A DNA stretch of 34,645 bases from Streptococcus pseudopneumoniae (GCF_001074975.1 NZ_JUUO01000101.1:1-34645), one strand, 5' to 3'; positions 8,800-19,028 are shown, numbered from the stretch's first letter. Notes: generated from the sequence alone by a model not told the origin. A program made the numbers and translations.

Positions 8800-10241
8800 T
8801 GAACTTTGAAACAGTCATTGGACTTGAAGTCCACGTAGAGCTCAACACCAATTCAAAAATCTTCTCACCTACTTCTGCCCACTTTGGAAATGACCAAAAT
8901 GCCAACACTAACGTGATTGACTGGTCTTTCCCAGGCGTACTGCCAGTTCTCAATAAAGGTGTTGTCGATGCCGGTATCAAAGCTGCTCTTGCCCTCAACA
9001 TGGACATCCACAAAAAGATGCACTTTGACCGCAAGAACTACTTCTATCCTGATAACCCAAAAGCCTACCAAATTTCTCAGTTTGATGAGCCAATTGGTTA
9101 CAATGGATGGATTGAAGTTGAGCTTGAAGATGGAACAACTAAGAAAATCGGTATCGAACGTGCCCACCTAGAGGAAGATGCTGGTAAAAACACCCACGGT
9201 ACTGATGGCTACTCTTATGTTGACCTCAACCGCCAAGGGGTGCCTTTGATTGAGATTGTATCTGAAGCCGACATGCGTTCTCCAGAAGAAGCTTACGCTT
9301 ACCTAACTGCCCTCAAGGAAGTTATCCAGTACGCTGGTATTTCTGACGTTAAGATGGAAGAAGGTTCTATGCGTGTGGATGCCAATATCTCTCTTCGTCC
9401 TTATGGTCAAGAGAAATTCGGTACCAAGACTGAGTTGAAAAACCTCAACTCCTTCTCAAATGTTCGCAAAGGTCTCGAATACGAAGTCCAACGTCAGGCT
9501 GAAATCCTTCGCTCAGGTGGTCAAATCCGCCAAGAAACACGCCGTTACGATGAAGCTAACAAGGCAACCATCCTCATGCGTGTCAAAGAAGGTGCTGCAG
9601 ACTACCGCTACTTCCCAGAACCAGACCTACCACTCTTTGAAATCTCAGACGAGTGGATTGAGGAAATGCGTACTGAATTGCCAGAATTTCCAAAAGAAAG
9701 ACGTGCTCGCTATGTATCTGACCTCGGCTTGTCAGACTACGATGCTAGCCAGTTGACGGCAAATAAAGTCACTTCTGACTTCTTTGAAAAAGCTGTTGCC
9801 CTCGGTGGCGATGCCAAACAAGTCTCTAACTGGCTCCAAGGGGAAGTCGCTCAATTCTTGAACGCTGAAGGCAAGACACTAGAACAAATCGAATTGACAC
9901 CAGAAAACTTGGTTGAAATGATTGCCATCGTCGAAGACGGCACTATCTCATCTAAGATTGCTAAGAAAGTCTTTGTCCACCTGGCTAAAAATGGCGGCGG
10001 CGCGCGTGAATACGTGGAAAAAGCAGGTATGGTCCAAATCTCAGATCCAGCTGTCTTGATTCCAATCATCCACCAAGTCTTTGCGGATAATGAAGCTGCT
10101 GTTGCCGACTTCAAGTCAGGCAAACGGAACGCAGACAAGGCCTTTACAGGCTTCCTTATGAAAGCAACCAAAGGCCAAGCCAACCCACAAGTTGCCCTTA
10201 AACTCCTTGCCCAAGAATTGGCTAAGTTGAAAGAAGAGTAA
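8799..10241 (+). CDS. gatB: Glutamyl/aspartyl-tRNA amidotransferase subunit B
   Basis: A 480-residue GatB that binds the mischarged tRNA, phosphorylates its Glu/Asp side chain with ATP and completes amidation with ammonia from GatA. The family opening [14 protein letters not shown] and the signature around [11 protein letters not shown] (about 267-277) are clear. The C-terminal part from about 330 is the helical/YqeY-like tRNA-recognition tail. It is last in the gatCAB operon, starts on the TAATG of gatA, and is followed by a strong terminator. Confidence 0.97.
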   Translation: MNFETVIGLEVHVELNTNSKIFSPTSAHFGNDQNANTNVIDWSFPGVLPVLNKGVVDAGIKAALALNMDIHKKMHFDRKNYFYPDNPKAYQISQFDEPIGYNGWIEVELEDGTTKKIGIERAHLEEDAGKNTHGTDGYSYVDLNRQGVPLIEIVSEADMRSPEEAYAYLTALKEVIQYAGISDVKMEEGSMRVDANISLRPYGQEKFGTKTELKNLNSFSNVRKGLEYEVQRQAEILRSGGQIRQETRRYDEANKATILMRVKEGAADYRYFPEPDLPLFEISDEWIEEMRTELPEFPKERRARYVSDLGLSDYDASQLTANKVTSDFFEKAVALGGDAKQVSNWLQGEVAQFLNAEGKTLEQIELTPENLVEMIAIVEDGTISSKIAKKVFVHLAKNGGGAREYVEKAGMVQISDPAVLIPIIHQVFADNEAAVADFKSGKRNADKAFTGFLMKATKGQANPQVALKLLAQELAKLKEE

Positions 10242-10276
10242 GCAAAAAGAGACTATAAAAAGTCTTTAAAATTAGA

Positions 10277-10324
10277 AAAACGCATACTATCAGGTATTGA
10301 AAAACCTTGATACTATGCGTTTTA
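10277..10324 (+). terminator. Terminator of gatCAB
   Basis: aaaacgcata-ctatcagg pairs with ccttgata-ctatgcgtttt around a short A-rich loop, giving a long stem with one mismatch and a T-rich end. It lies about 35 nt beyond the gatB stop. Confidence 0.85.
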
Positions 10325-10431
10325 TTGTGGAAAGCTCTAGATTATTTTCTCCTGAAATTGAGGTTTTACCCAGCTTTCTCTCTCCCACCATTTCTCAATA
10401 ACTATTTTGGCTTTATTTCTAGAAGATTTTA

Positions 10432-10440
10432 TGGTAGAAT
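10432..10440 (+). promoter_or_regulatory. Predicted extended -10 promoter of efp-asp23-nusB
   Basis: TGGTAGAAT (-10 hexamer TAGAAT at 10435-10440 with upstream TG) lies 35 nt before the efp ATG. No convincing -35 is seen. AAAGAGGT (10461-10468) is the ribosome-binding site. Confidence 0.6.
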
Positions 10441-10474
10441 GAAGAGTAATAATATTTATTAAAGAGGTAAAAAC

Positions 10475-11035
10475 ATGATTGAAGCAAGCAAATTGAAAGC
10501 TGGTATGACATTTGAAACTGCAGACGGAAAATTGATCCGCGTTTTGGAAGCTAGCCACCACAAACCAGGTAAAGGGAACACAATCATGCGTATGAAATTG
10601 CGTGATGTCCGTACTGGTTCTACTTTTGATACAAGCTACCGTCCAGAAGAAAAATTCGAACAAGCTATTATCGAGACTGTTCCAGCTCAATACTTGTACA
10701 AAATGGATGAAACTGCCTACTTCATGAACACTGAAACTTACGACCAATACGAAATTCCAGTCGTAAATGTTGAAAATGAATTGCTTTACATCCTTGAAAA
10801 CTCTGATGTGAAAATCCAATTCTACGGAACTGAAGTAATCGGTGTAACTGTACCAACTACTGTTGAATTGACAGTTGCTGAAACACAACCATCTATCAAG
10901 GGTGCTACTGTTACAGGTTCTGGTAAACCAGCAACTATGGAAACTGGACTTGTTGTCAACGTTCCCGACTTCATCGAAGCTGGACAAAAATTGATCATCA
11001 ACACTGCAGAAGGAACTTATGTTTCTCGTGCCTAA
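10475..11035 (+). CDS. efp: Translation elongation factor P
   Basis: A 186-residue EF-P, which enters the ribosomal E site and relieves stalling at polyproline. The N-terminal KOW-like domain carries the conserved loop HHKPGKGN with the modifiable lysine at Lys33; two OB-type domains follow. No EpmA/EpmB-type lysylation genes are present in the window, so the modification state cannot be inferred. First gene of an apparent efp-asp23-nusB operon, 21 nt ahead of the next gene. Confidence 0.97.
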   Translation: MIEASKLKAGMTFETADGKLIRVLEASHHKPGKGNTIMRMKLRDVRTGSTFDTSYRPEEKFEQAIIETVPAQYLYKMDETAYFMNTETYDQYEIPVVNVENELLYILENSDVKIQFYGTEVIGVTVPTTVELTVAETQPSIKGATVTGSGKPATMETGLVVNVPDFIEAGQKLIINTAEGTYVSRA

Positions 11036-11056
11036 TCTCTAGAAAGAGGTCATTCT

Positions 11057-11446
11057 ATGGGAATTGAAGAACAATTTGGCGAAATCGTTATCGCTCCACG
11101 TGTACTTGAAAAAATCATTGCCATCGCAACTGCTAAAGTTGATGGTGTCCACTCATTTTCAAATAAATCTGTATCTGATACCCTATCAAAACTCTCTCTT
11201 GGTCGTGGCGTCTACTTAAAAGAAAGCAACGAAGAGCTAACTGCTGACATCTACCTCTACCTTGAGTACGGTGTGAAAGTACCAAAGGTTGCCCTTGCTA
11301 TTCAAAAAGCGGTCAAAGATGCTGTCCATGATATGGCTGATGTAGAACTTTCTGCTGTCAATATCCATGTTACAGGAATCGTTCCAGATAAAACACCAAA
11401 ACCTGAGTTGAAAGATCTATTTAACGAGGACTTCCTCAATGACTAG
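11057..11446 (+). CDS. Asp23/Gls24 family envelope stress protein (YqhY-like)
   Basis: A 129-residue single-domain Asp23 family protein (pattern GEIVIAPRVLEKIIAIATAKVDGV, read here in parts, then YLYLEYGVKVPKVA and VNIHVTGIVP). Family members sit at the membrane or affect envelope and acyl-CoA carboxylase physiology; the Bacillus relative yqhY lies between acc genes and nusB. Here it sits between efp and nusB, and the acc cluster begins convergently just beyond nusB, so the same neighbourhood is kept in altered orientation. It overlaps nusB by 8 bases. The precise role is not established from sequence. Confidence 0.9.
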   Translation: MGIEEQFGEIVIAPRVLEKIIAIATAKVDGVHSFSNKSVSDTLSKLSLGRGVYLKESNEELTADIYLYLEYGVKVPKVALAIQKAVKDAVHDMADVELSAVNIHVTGIVPDKTPKPELKDLFNEDFLND

Positions 11447-11864
11447 TCCATTATTAGAATCTAGACGCGAACTTCGAAAATGCGCTTTTCAAGCTCTTAT
11501 GAGCCTTGAATTCGGTACAGATATGGAAACGGCTTGTCGTTTTGCCTACACACATGACCGTGACGATGCGGATGTGCAAATTCCAGCCTTTCTTCTAAAC
11601 TTGGTTTCTGGTATCCAAGCTCAAAAAGAAGAGTTGGATAAACAAATCAACCAGCACCTCAAGTCAGGCTGGACAGTTGAACGCTTGACCTTAGTCGAAA
11701 AAAACTTACTACGCTTGGGTATCTTTGAAATCACATCATTTGATACACCTCAGCTGGTAGCAGTTAATGAAGCCATTGAACTTGCCAAGAATTTTTCAGA
11801 TCAAAAATCAGCCCGCTTTATCAACGGACTGCTTAGTCAATTTGTAACTGAAGAAAATGAATAA
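11439..11864 (+). CDS. nusB: Transcription antitermination factor NusB
   Basis: A 141-residue all-helical NusB, which with NusE (S10) binds boxA RNA and supports antitermination of rRNA operons. The N-terminal RRELRKCAFQALMSLEF and C-terminal NEAIELAKNFSDQKSARFIN signatures are typical. The start lies inside the end of the preceding Asp23-family gene, suggesting coupling. A terminator follows the stop almost at once. Confidence 0.95.
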   Translation: MTSPLLESRRELRKCAFQALMSLEFGTDMETACRFAYTHDRDDADVQIPAFLLNLVSGIQAQKEELDKQINQHLKSGWTVERLTLVEKNLLRLGIFEITSFDTPQLVAVNEAIELAKNFSDQKSARFINGLLSQFVTEENE

Positions 11865-11868
11865 TCTT

Positions 11869-11897
11869 AAAGGTGTTTGGTCTTCCAAGCACCTTTT
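11869..11897 (+). terminator. Terminator of the efp-asp23-nusB operon
   Basis: aaaggtgtttgg and ccaagcacctttt form an 11-12 bp stem (one G-U) with a 4-nt loop and a T4 end, 5 nt after the nusB stop. Confidence 0.85.
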
Positions 11898-11930
11898 GAC
11901 TTTCCCCTCTGCACAGAGTAAGAACAACAC

Positions 11931-11963
11931 AAAAACTAGAACTGGCAGTCAGTTCTAGTTTTT
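11931..11963. terminator. Second, bidirectional terminator between nusB and accA
   Basis: A perfect 13-bp inverted repeat (aaaaactagaact / agttctagttttt, 7-nt loop) has A and T runs at its ends. It can back up the nusB terminator and end leftward transcription of the fatty-acid cluster. Confidence 0.8.
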
Positions 11964-11977
11964 GCGTATTCTGAAGT

Positions 11978-12137
11978 ATTATACTCAATGAAAATCAAAG
12001 AGCAAACTAGGAAACTAGCCGCAGGCTGCTCAAAACACCGTTTTGAGGTTGGTTGTAGATAAGACTGACGAAGTCAGTAACCATACCTACGGCAAGGCGA
12101 CGTTGACATGGTTTGAAAAGATTTTCGAAGAGTATTA
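11978..12137 (-). repeat. BOX element (complete boxA-B-C type)
   Basis: About 160 bp, from ttatactcaatgaaaatcaa through cctacggcaaggcgacgttg to gattttcgaagagtatta. It contains the site of the standard BOX-PCR primer with one or two differences, plus the boxB-like inverted repeat aaaacaccgtttt and gactgacgaagtc. BOX elements are non-coding mobile-like repeats of pneumococci and relatives. Its right end supplies the TAA stop of accA. Confidence 0.92.
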
Positions 12138-12902
12138 GTATTTTCTAAATCGTTGATAACGCTCTTCCAACAACTCTTCTAGCGGTTTTTGTGAAAGTAA
12201 AGCTAGCTCAGCTTGGAGTTCTTTTTTGACACTCTTAATCAGTTTCTTGCTGGAAAGTCCTGCTTCAGAAATCACCTTGTCCACCACGTCCATTTCTAAC
12301 AGCTCATGTGAGGTGATTTTCATCAGTTCTGCCGCTTCCATGGCACAAGTGCCGTCCTTCCATAAAATAGAAGCAAAGCCTTCTGGACTGAGAATAGCAT
12401 AGATAGAATTTTCCAGCATCCAGACACGGTCTGCGACTGCTAGAGCCAGAGCCCCACCTGAACCACCTTCACCGATAATGATGGCGATAATCGGAACTTT
12501 CAGGTCACTCATTTCCATGAGATTACGAGCAATGGCTTCTCCCTGTCCACGTTCTTCCGCTCCGACACCAGGATAGGCTCCAGCAGTATTGATAAAGGTC
12601 ACAACTGGGCGGCCAAACTTTTCAGCCTGTTTCATCAACCGTAGGGCCTTGCGGTAGCCTTCTGGATGTGGTTGTCCAAAATTCCGTTTGAGGTTATCTT
12701 GCAAGCTCTTGCCTTTTTGAATACCAACCACTGTTACAGCTTGGTCTCCTAGCCAGCCGATACCACCAACAACTGCACCATCATCTCGAAAAGAACGGTC
12801 ACCGTGTAATTGGATAAATTCATCAAAAATGCCTGTCGCAAAGTCCAAGCTTGTCAAACGACTCTGCTCACGCGCTTCTCTGACTATTTTTGCAATATTC
12901 AT
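12135..12902 (-). CDS. accA: Acetyl-CoA carboxylase carboxyltransferase subunit alpha
   Basis: A 255-residue AccA that pairs with AccD to transfer CO2 from carboxybiotin to acetyl-CoA, giving malonyl-CoA. The crotonase-like core is clear: [38 protein letters not shown] and [20 protein letters not shown]. It lacks the long N-terminal extension of E. coli AccA, as in other streptococci. Its ATG overlaps the accD stop by 4 bases, indicating coupling. It is last in the fatty-acid cluster; the TAA stop coincides with the first bases of the BOX element. Confidence 0.97.
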   Translation of the reverse strand: MNIAKIVREAREQSRLTSLDFATGIFDEFIQLHGDRSFRDDGAVVGGIGWLGDQAVTVVGIQKGKSLQDNLKRNFGQPHPEGYRKALRLMKQAEKFGRPVVTFINTAGAYPGVGAEERGQGEAIARNLMEMSDLKVPIIAIIIGEGGSGGALALAVADRVWMLENSIYAILSPEGFASILWKDGTCAMEAAELMKITSHELLEMDVVDKVISEAGLSSKKLIKSVKKELQAELALLSQKPLEELLEERYQRFRKY

Positions 12903-13765
12903 CTAGGACTCCCTCCATGCAATCTGACTAGACTAGCAATCGTGTCCGGCAAGTCTCTTCTTTTAACAATAGCATCCACAAATCCATGTTCCAATAGGAA
13001 TTCTGCCTTTTGGAACCCCTCAGGCAAGCTTTCACGAACCGTATTTTCAATCACACGACGCCCAGCAAAACCAACCAAGCTCTGTGGTTCAGCCAGAATG
13101 ATATCTCCTTCCATAGCGAAAGAAGCTGTTACACCACCTGTCGTTGGATCTGTCAAAATGGTCAGGTAAAAGAGACCTGCATTTGAATGGCGTTTAACCG
13201 CTGCAGAAATCTTGGCCATCTGCATGAGACTCATGATTCCTTCCTGCATACGGGCTCCACCAGAAGCTGTGAAGAGAACAACTGGCAATTGTTCGACAGT
13301 CGCATACTCAAACAAACGAGTGATTTTTTCACCTACAACCGTACCCATAGAAGCCATGATAAAGTTGGAATCCATTATCCCAAGAGCCACAGTCTGCCCC
13401 TTAATAAGAGCAGTTCCTGTCACAACAGCTTCATCCAGCCCTGTTTTTTCACGCATAGCTGCTAGTTTCTTTTGATAACCAGGGAAATGCAAGGGATCCT
13501 TGCTTTCAATCCCTGTAAACAATTCCTTGAAGGTTCCCATATCAATCGTCAAAGCCAAGCGTTCTTGGGCAGAAATACGAAAGGTATAGCTACAATGTGG
13601 ACAGATACGCTCACTTCCCAGATCCTTCTGATAGATAGTATGCTTACAGCCTGGACACTGGGAGAATAATTCATCTGGAACCTCTGGCTTGGCTTGAGGT
13701 TTTTCCCTAACCGAACGATTGGGATTGATTCGAATATACTTATCTTTTTTACTAAATAGAGCCAT
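12899..13765 (-). CDS. accD: Acetyl-CoA carboxylase carboxyltransferase subunit beta
   Basis: A 288-residue AccD, the partner of AccA. An N-terminal four-cysteine zinc ribbon (CPGC at about 37-40 and CPHC at about 56-59) is followed by the crotonase-type fold with [12 protein letters not shown] and [16 protein letters not shown]. Length and order are as expected for the family. It is 36 nt after accC and overlaps accA by 4 bases. Confidence 0.97.
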   Translation of the reverse strand: MALFSKKDKYIRINPNRSVREKPQAKPEVPDELFSQCPGCKHTIYQKDLGSERICPHCSYTFRISAQERLALTIDMGTFKELFTGIESKDPLHFPGYQKKLAAMREKTGLDEAVVTGTALIKGQTVALGIMDSNFIMASMGTVVGEKITRLFEYATVEQLPVVLFTASGGARMQEGIMSLMQMAKISAAVKRHSNAGLFYLTILTDPTTGGVTASFAMEGDIILAEPQSLVGFAGRRVIENTVRESLPEGFQKAEFLLEHGFVDAIVKRRDLPDTIASLVRLHGGSPR

Positions 13766-13801
13766 TGATTCCCCTTTTCGGTTTAAACTCTTGAAGTCAT
13801 T

Positions 13802-15169
13802 TTATTCTTTTTCTTGATACTTGGGTAAGAAGGTTTCCATCAAGAAGGAAGTATCGTAATCCCCAGCAATGACATTGCGGTCTGAAATGAGGTCAAGCTG
13901 GAAATCTGCATTGGTCTGCACCCCTTCAATCTCTAATTCATAGAGGGCACGTTGCATTTTCATCAAGGCATCAAAACGATTTTCGCCGTGAACGATGATT
14001 TTGGCAATCATACTATCATAATAGGGTGGAATGGTATAGCCTGGATAAACTGCTGAATCCACGCGTAAGCCAACTCCACCGCTTGGTAGATAAAGATTGG
14101 TAATCTTACCTGGACTTGGAGCAAAGTTGAAGGCTGGATTTTCTGCATTGATACGACACTCGATAGCATGACCGCGTAGGACAATATCTTCTTGCTTGAC
14201 AGACAGAGGTTGACCTGCCGCAATGCGAATCTGTTCCTTAACGATATCCACACCTGAAACAAATTCTGTTACTGGATGTTCTACTTGTAGACGAGTATTC
14301 ATTTCCAGGAAATAGAAATTGCTACTGGCTTCATCAAGAAGAAACTCAATAGTCCCTGCATTTTCATAGCCAACAGACTCTGCCGCTCGAACAGCAGCAG
14401 CACCGATTTCATGGCGCAACGTTTTTCCGATTGCAATCGAAGGACTTTCTTCCAAAACCTTTTGATTATTCCGTTGAAGAGAACAATCCCGTTCACCCAA
14501 GTGAATTACATTTCCGTGTTCATCTCCTAGGATTTGAACCTCGATATGACGAGCTGGATAGATCACCCGTTCTATGTACATAGCGCCATTCCCATAGTTG
14601 GCCTTGGCTTCACTGGAGGCTGTTTCAAATGCTTGAACCAGATCTTCTGGCTTTTCAACCTTACGAATCCCTTTACCACCTCCACCTGCTGACGCCTTGA
14701 GCATAACAGGATAGCCAATTTTTTCAGCGACAGTCAAAGCTTCCTCAGAGTTATGCACTTCTCCATCCGAACCTGGAATGACAGGCACACCTGCTTTAAC
14801 CATCTGAGCGCGCGCATTGATCTTGTCTCCCATCATATCCATGACATGACCAGATGGACCAATAAACTTGATTCCCACCTCTTCACACATGGTTGCAAAT
14901 TTTGAATTTTCACTCAGAAATCCAAAACCTGGGTGAATAGCTTCTGCCTCAGTCAAGACTGCAGCTGATAGCACTGCATTGATATTGAGATAAGACTCTG
15001 TTGCCTTACCAGGACCGATACAAACTGCTTCATCTGCCAAAAGCGTATGAAGGGCTTCCTTATCAGCAGTTGAATAAACCGCCACCGTCGCAATCCCCAA
15101 TTCACGCGCTGCACGGATAATCCGAACCGCAATTTCACCACGATTGGCAATTAAAATTTTTCGAAACAT
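13802..15169 (-). CDS. accC: Acetyl-CoA carboxylase, biotin carboxylase subunit
   Basis: A 455-residue ATP-grasp enzyme that carboxylates the biotin on AccB using ATP and bicarbonate. It begins MFRKILIANRGEIAVRIIRA, carries the Gly-rich ATP loop KASAGGGGKGIRKV (about 157-170) and the catalytic segment FLEMNTRLQVEHPVTE (about 287-302). A strong GGAGG precedes the ATG. Only 11 nt separate it from fabZ upstream, so it is co-transcribed. Confidence 0.97.
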   Translation of the reverse strand: MFRKILIANRGEIAVRIIRAARELGIATVAVYSTADKEALHTLLADEAVCIGPGKATESYLNINAVLSAAVLTEAEAIHPGFGFLSENSKFATMCEEVGIKFIGPSGHVMDMMGDKINARAQMVKAGVPVIPGSDGEVHNSEEALTVAEKIGYPVMLKASAGGGGKGIRKVEKPEDLVQAFETASSEAKANYGNGAMYIERVIYPARHIEVQILGDEHGNVIHLGERDCSLQRNNQKVLEESPSIAIGKTLRHEIGAAAVRAAESVGYENAGTIEFLLDEASSNFYFLEMNTRLQVEHPVTEFVSGVDIVKEQIRIAAGQPLSVKQEDIVLRGHAIECRINAENPAFNFAPSPGKITNLYLPSGGVGLRVDSAVYPGYTIPPYYDSMIAKIIVHGENRFDALMKMQRALYELEIEGVQTNADFQLDLISDRNVIAGDYDTSFLMETFLPKYQEKE

Positions 15170-15180
15170 GGAGAACCTCC

Positions 15181-15603
15181 TTAGTTCCCTATTGCAAAGG
15201 TAAGAGTACCACTAGCTGCAAGCTTGCCATCCACTTCAGCCTTTGCTTCAACCACAGCAATAGTGCCACGACGTTTTACAAAAGTCGCCGTCATAATCAA
15301 TTGATCTCCAGGTACAACTTGCTTCTTGAATTTGACCTTATCCATACCAGCGTAGAAGACCAGTTTCCCCTTATTTTCAGGTTTTGATAACTCCAAGACA
15401 CCAGCTGTTTGCGCCAAGGCTTCCATAATCAGAACACCTGGCATAACTGGATATTGAGGGAAATGGCCGTTAAAGAAGGGTTCGTTGATGGTCACATTTT
15501 TGATGGCAACAATAGTGTCCTCGCTCACTTCCAACACACGGTCCACTAGGAGCATAGGATAACGGTGGGGAAGAGCTTCTTTGATTCCTTGAATATCGAT
15601 CAT
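15181..15603 (-). CDS. fabZ: 3-hydroxyacyl-ACP dehydratase FabZ
   Basis: A 140-residue hotdog-fold dehydratase that removes water from 3-hydroxyacyl-ACP to give trans-2-enoyl-ACP. Catalytic His47 ([14 protein letters not shown]) and Glu61 (LIMEALAQ) are present. In this genus the product is shared between FabK (saturated chain) and FabM (unsaturated branch). It is placed between accB and accC, with a 4-base overlap with accB. Confidence 0.97.
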   Translation of the reverse strand: MIDIQGIKEALPHRYPMLLVDRVLEVSEDTIVAIKNVTINEPFFNGHFPQYPVMPGVLIMEALAQTAGVLELSKPENKGKLVFYAGMDKVKFKKQVVPGDQLIMTATFVKRRGTIAVVEAKAEVDGKLAASGTLTFAIGN

Positions 15604-16085
15604 TTGATGCGTACCAATCCTTTACCAAATTCAACCATTTCTTCGTTAGAAACGAGAATTTCCGTTACCACACCATCCTTAGGAGCTGGGATTTCATTCA
15701 TGACTTTCATGGCTTCGATGATTACCAGTGTTTGACCTTTTTTGACACTATCACCAACTGTGACGAAGGCAGGTTTATCAGGACCAGCAGCCAAGTAGGC
15801 TACTCCAACAAGTGGGCTCTCTACAACATCTCCCTCAGCAACTACGCTTGCTTCAGCTAAAGCTGGAACTTCTTCTGCTACAGTCTCTGCTGGAGCAGAT
15901 GTAGGAGCTACTGGACTTGGTGTTGCTAGAACAGGTGCTGGAGCGACTTGAGGTGCAGCTTCAGATACCAGTCTAGCTTCATTCTTGCTAAACTGCAACT
16001 CATCCGTCCCGTTCTTATAAGAAAATTCTCTCAAACTTGACTGGTCAAATTGGGCCATCAAGTCTTTAATATCGTTTAAATTCAT
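15600..16085 (-). CDS. accB: Biotin carboxyl carrier protein of acetyl-CoA carboxylase
   Basis: A 161-residue BCCP. The N-terminal helix [20 protein letters not shown] leads into an Ala/Pro-rich linker (about 44-82) and the C-terminal biotinyl domain. The biotinylated residue is Lys127 in [10 protein letters not shown]; the motif has Val where many members have Met (EAMKMMN), a minor variation. It starts 2 nt after fabF and overlaps fabZ by 4 bases. Confidence 0.96.
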   Translation of the reverse strand: MNLNDIKDLMAQFDQSSLREFSYKNGTDELQFSKNEARLVSEAAPQVAPAPVLATPSPVAPTSAPAETVAEEVPALAEASVVAEGDVVESPLVGVAYLAAGPDKPAFVTVGDSVKKGQTLVIIEAMKVMNEIPAPKDGVVTEILVSNEEMVEFGKGLVRIK

Positions 16086-16087
16086 AC

Positions 16088-17311
16088 TTATTTATTCTCC
16101 CAACGTTTGAAAGCAAGAACTGCATTGTGGCCACCAAAACCAAAGGTATTTGAAATAGCGTATGGAATTTCTTGCTCCAAGCCTTGTCCATAAACGACAT
16201 TGGCTTCGATATAATCTGATACTTCACTTGTTCCAGCTGTCATTGGTACAAAGTTATGACGCATGGCTTCGATGGTGACGATAGCTTCTACTGCACCTGC
16301 AGCCCCCAGCAAATGTCCTGTGAATGATTTGGTTGATGACACAGGTACTTCCTTACCAAGAACAGCCACGATAGCACCGCTTTCACCTTTTTCGTTAGCA
16401 GGAGTTGACGTTCCGTGAGCATTGACATAGGCTACTTGCTCTGGAGAAATTTCAGCTTCTTCCAAGGCTAGTTTGATGGCCTTGATAGCACCCTGACCTT
16501 CTGGATGTGGTGAAGTCATATGGTAGGCATCACAAGTATTACCATAACCAACAACTTCAGCAAGGATCGTTGCCCCACGTTTTTCAGCATGTTCAAGACT
16601 TTCAAGAACCAACATCCCTGAACCTTCACCCATGACAAACCCATTGCGATCCTTATCAAATGGGATAGAAGCACGACTTGGATCCTCTGTAGTAGAAAGA
16701 GCTGTCAAAGCTTGGAAACCAGCAATAGCAAAAGGTGTAATAGAGGCTTCTGAACCACCTACCAACATAACATCTTGGAAGCCAAACTTAATTGAGCGGA
16801 AGGCATCCCCAATCGCATCATTTGATGAAGCACAGGCAGTATTGATGGATTTACAAACACCGTTCGCTCCAAAACGCATAGCAACATTTCCTGAAGCCAT
16901 ATTTGGCAAGGCTTTTGGAAGGGTCAATGGCTTCACACGTTTTGGTCCTTTTTCGTTGAGACGAAGCACTTGATCTTCAATTTCCTTGATTCCACCAATA
17001 CCAGAAGCCACGATAACACCAAAACGATCTTTATCAAGAGCCTCTACATCTAAATTGGCATGATTAACAGCTTCTTGGGCCGCATACAAGGCATATAAAG
17101 AATAGTTATCAAAACGATTGGTATCTTTTTTATCAAAAGGAAAATCTTGGATTTCTGCCGCATTATGCACATCAAAGTCACTATGATCAAATTTTGTAAT
17201 TGAACCAATTCCGATTTTTCCAGTTGTCAAACTATTCCAAAATTCTTCTGGTGTATTTCCGATTGGAGATGTTACTCCATAACCTGTTACTACTACGCGA
17301 TTTAGTTTCAT
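16088..17311 (-). CDS. fabF: 3-oxoacyl-ACP synthase II
   Basis: A 407-residue condensing enzyme of the elongation cycle, joining malonyl-ACP to the growing acyl-ACP. The Cys-His-His triad is visible: Cys160 in INTACASSND, a His in NAHGTSTPANEKGE (about 300) and a His in KSFTGHLLGAAG (about 336). No FabB is seen in the cluster, so FabF presumably elongates both saturated and unsaturated chains, as known for streptococci. It is 21 nt after fabG. Confidence 0.97.
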   Translation of the reverse strand: MKLNRVVVTGYGVTSPIGNTPEEFWNSLTTGKIGIGSITKFDHSDFDVHNAAEIQDFPFDKKDTNRFDNYSLYALYAAQEAVNHANLDVEALDKDRFGVIVASGIGGIKEIEDQVLRLNEKGPKRVKPLTLPKALPNMASGNVAMRFGANGVCKSINTACASSNDAIGDAFRSIKFGFQDVMLVGGSEASITPFAIAGFQALTALSTTEDPSRASIPFDKDRNGFVMGEGSGMLVLESLEHAEKRGATILAEVVGYGNTCDAYHMTSPHPEGQGAIKAIKLALEEAEISPEQVAYVNAHGTSTPANEKGESGAIVAVLGKEVPVSSTKSFTGHLLGAAGAVEAIVTIEAMRHNFVPMTAGTSEVSDYIEANVVYGQGLEQEIPYAISNTFGFGGHNAVLAFKRWENK

Positions 17312-17332
17312 CTTTTTTACCTCTAGCTTCTG

Positions 17333-18064
17333 CTACATACTTAAGCCACCATCAATGGCAACCACTTGACCAGTTAGATAATCTTGGCCTGCTAAAAATA
17401 CTGTTAAATCTGCAACCTGCTCTGCCTGCCCAAATGCTTTCATAGGAATTTGCGCCAGCATAGCATCTTTCACCTTGTCTGATAGAACAGCTGTCATATC
17501 GGATTCAATCATTCCTGGTGCAATAGCATTAACCCTGATATTGCGATTGGCCACTTCACGCGCCACAGACTTGGTAAAACCAATCAAACCAGCCTTAGAA
17601 GCAGCATAGTTAGCTTGACCGATATTTCCCATCAAACCAACAACACTAGACATATTAATGATAGCACCTTCTCTAGCTTTTATCATCGGTTTCAAGACTG
17701 ATTGTGTCATGTTAAAAGCCCCAGTCAGGTTAACCTTGAGAACTTTTTCAAAATCCGCTTCTGTCATCTTGAGCATAAGGGTATCTTGGGTAATTCCTGC
17801 ATTGTTGACCAAGACATCTACTGAACCCAACTCTACAATAGCTTGATCAACCATACGCTTAGCGTCTGCAAAATCTGATACATCTCCTGAAATGGGAACT
17901 ACCTTGACACCATAGTTTGAAAACTCAGTTAACAAATCCTCTGAGATTGTCCCACGACTGTTTAAGACAATGTTGGCTCCTGCTTGAGCAAACTTGTGGG
18001 CGATGGCAAGACCAATTCCACGACTCGAACCTGTAATAAAGATATTTTTATTTTTTAGTTGCAT
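17333..18064 (-). CDS. fabG: 3-oxoacyl-ACP reductase
   Basis: A 243-residue short-chain dehydrogenase/reductase using NADPH to reduce 3-oxoacyl-ACP. It shows the Rossmann motif TGSSRGIG (11-18), NNAG (87-90), catalytic Ser140, and Tyr153/Lys157 in the YxxxK pattern. An AGGAG-type site lies just before the ATG. It is in the elongation block between fabD and fabF. Confidence 0.97.
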   Translation of the reverse strand: MQLKNKNIFITGSSRGIGLAIAHKFAQAGANIVLNSRGTISEDLLTEFSNYGVKVVPISGDVSDFADAKRMVDQAIVELGSVDVLVNNAGITQDTLMLKMTEADFEKVLKVNLTGAFNMTQSVLKPMIKAREGAIINMSSVVGLMGNIGQANYAASKAGLIGFTKSVAREVANRNIRVNAIAPGMIESDMTAVLSDKVKDAMLAQIPMKAFGQAEQVADLTVFLAGQDYLTGQVVAIDGGLSM

Positions 18065-18104
18065 TCTTTTCTCCTGTTCCCTCTTGTATTTATGGGAGAA
18101 GGGA

Positions 18105-19028
18105 TTATTTATTTTCTAGCAAGGCTTCCAAGCTCGCCTTATCTTCGACATTGGCTAGTTTAGCTGTTTTATCAATTTTTTTGACAAAGCCTGACAAGAC
18201 TTTCCCCGGTCCAATCTCGATAAAGTTGGTTATGCCTGCTTCTTGCATAACCGCAATGCTTTCATAGAAACGAACTGGTTCCTTGACCTGACGCGTCAAA
18301 AGTTGAGCAATGTCTTCTTTTTTCATGACCGTAGCTTCTGTATTACCAACTAGGGGACAAGTAAAATCTGAAAAACTTACTTGAACTAGAGTTTCAGCTA
18401 GTTTTTGGCTAGCAGGCTCAAGGAGAGCAGTATGAAAGGGACCTGACACCTTGAGAGGAATCAAGCGTTTGGTACCAGCTTCCTGCAAGAGTTCTACAGC
18501 TCGGTCAACTGCAGCCCCTTCTCCACCAATCACGATTTGTGCAGGTGTATTATAGTTGGCTGGGTTAACCACTCCAAGTTCAGAAGCTTTTTGACAGGCT
18601 TCCTCAATGACCTCTACTGGTGTATTAAGAACTGCCACCATCTTGCCAGAGCCAGCAGGAGCCGCTTCTTCCATATAGACGCCACGCTTAGCAACCAAGG
18701 CTACCGCATCTTCAAAATCCAAGGCACCGCTGGCCACCAAGGCAGAGTATTCTCCAAGAGACAAACCAGCAACCATATCAGGCTGATGGCCCTTTTCTTG
18801 CAATAAACGGTAGATAGCAACCGATGTCGCTAGAATGGCTGGTTGCGTATAGCGAGTCTGATTGAGTTTTTCTTCTTCCGTATCAATGAGATAACGCAAA
18901 TCATAACCGAGGACCTGACTCGCTTGATCAATCGTTTCTTTGACAATAGGGTAGTGATCATAGAGATCCCGTCCCATACCTAGATACTGGGCACCTTGGC
19001 CAGCAAATAAAAAGGCTGTTTTAGTCAT
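18105..19028 (-). CDS. fabD: Malonyl-CoA:ACP transacylase
   Basis: A 307-residue acyltransferase loading malonate onto ACP. It shows the FAGQGAQ opening (8-14), the nucleophile elbow GLSLGEY with Ser90, and catalytic His199 in SGPFHTALLEP. Full length. It starts inside the end of fabK (8-base overlap), implying translational coupling. Confidence 0.97.
   Translation of the reverse strand: MTKTAFLFAGQGAQYLGMGRDLYDHYPIVKETIDQASQVLGYDLRYLIDTEEEKLNQTRYTQPAILATSVAIYRLLQEKGHQPDMVAGLSLGEYSALVASGALDFEDAVALVAKRGVYMEEAAPAGSGKMVAVLNTPVEVIEEACQKASELGVVNPANYNTPAQIVIGGEGAAVDRAVELLQEAGTKRLIPLKVSGPFHTALLEPASQKLAETLVQVSFSDFTCPLVGNTEATVMKKEDIAQLLTRQVKEPVRFYESIAVMQEAGITNFIEIGPGKVLSGFVKKIDKTAKLANVEDKASLEALLENK

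Noticed and set aside
10337-10987. 216-residue minus-strand open frame over efp
   Set aside because: Mirror of the efp coding sequence; Cys/Phe/Ser-rich translation without family resemblance, and efp is certain.
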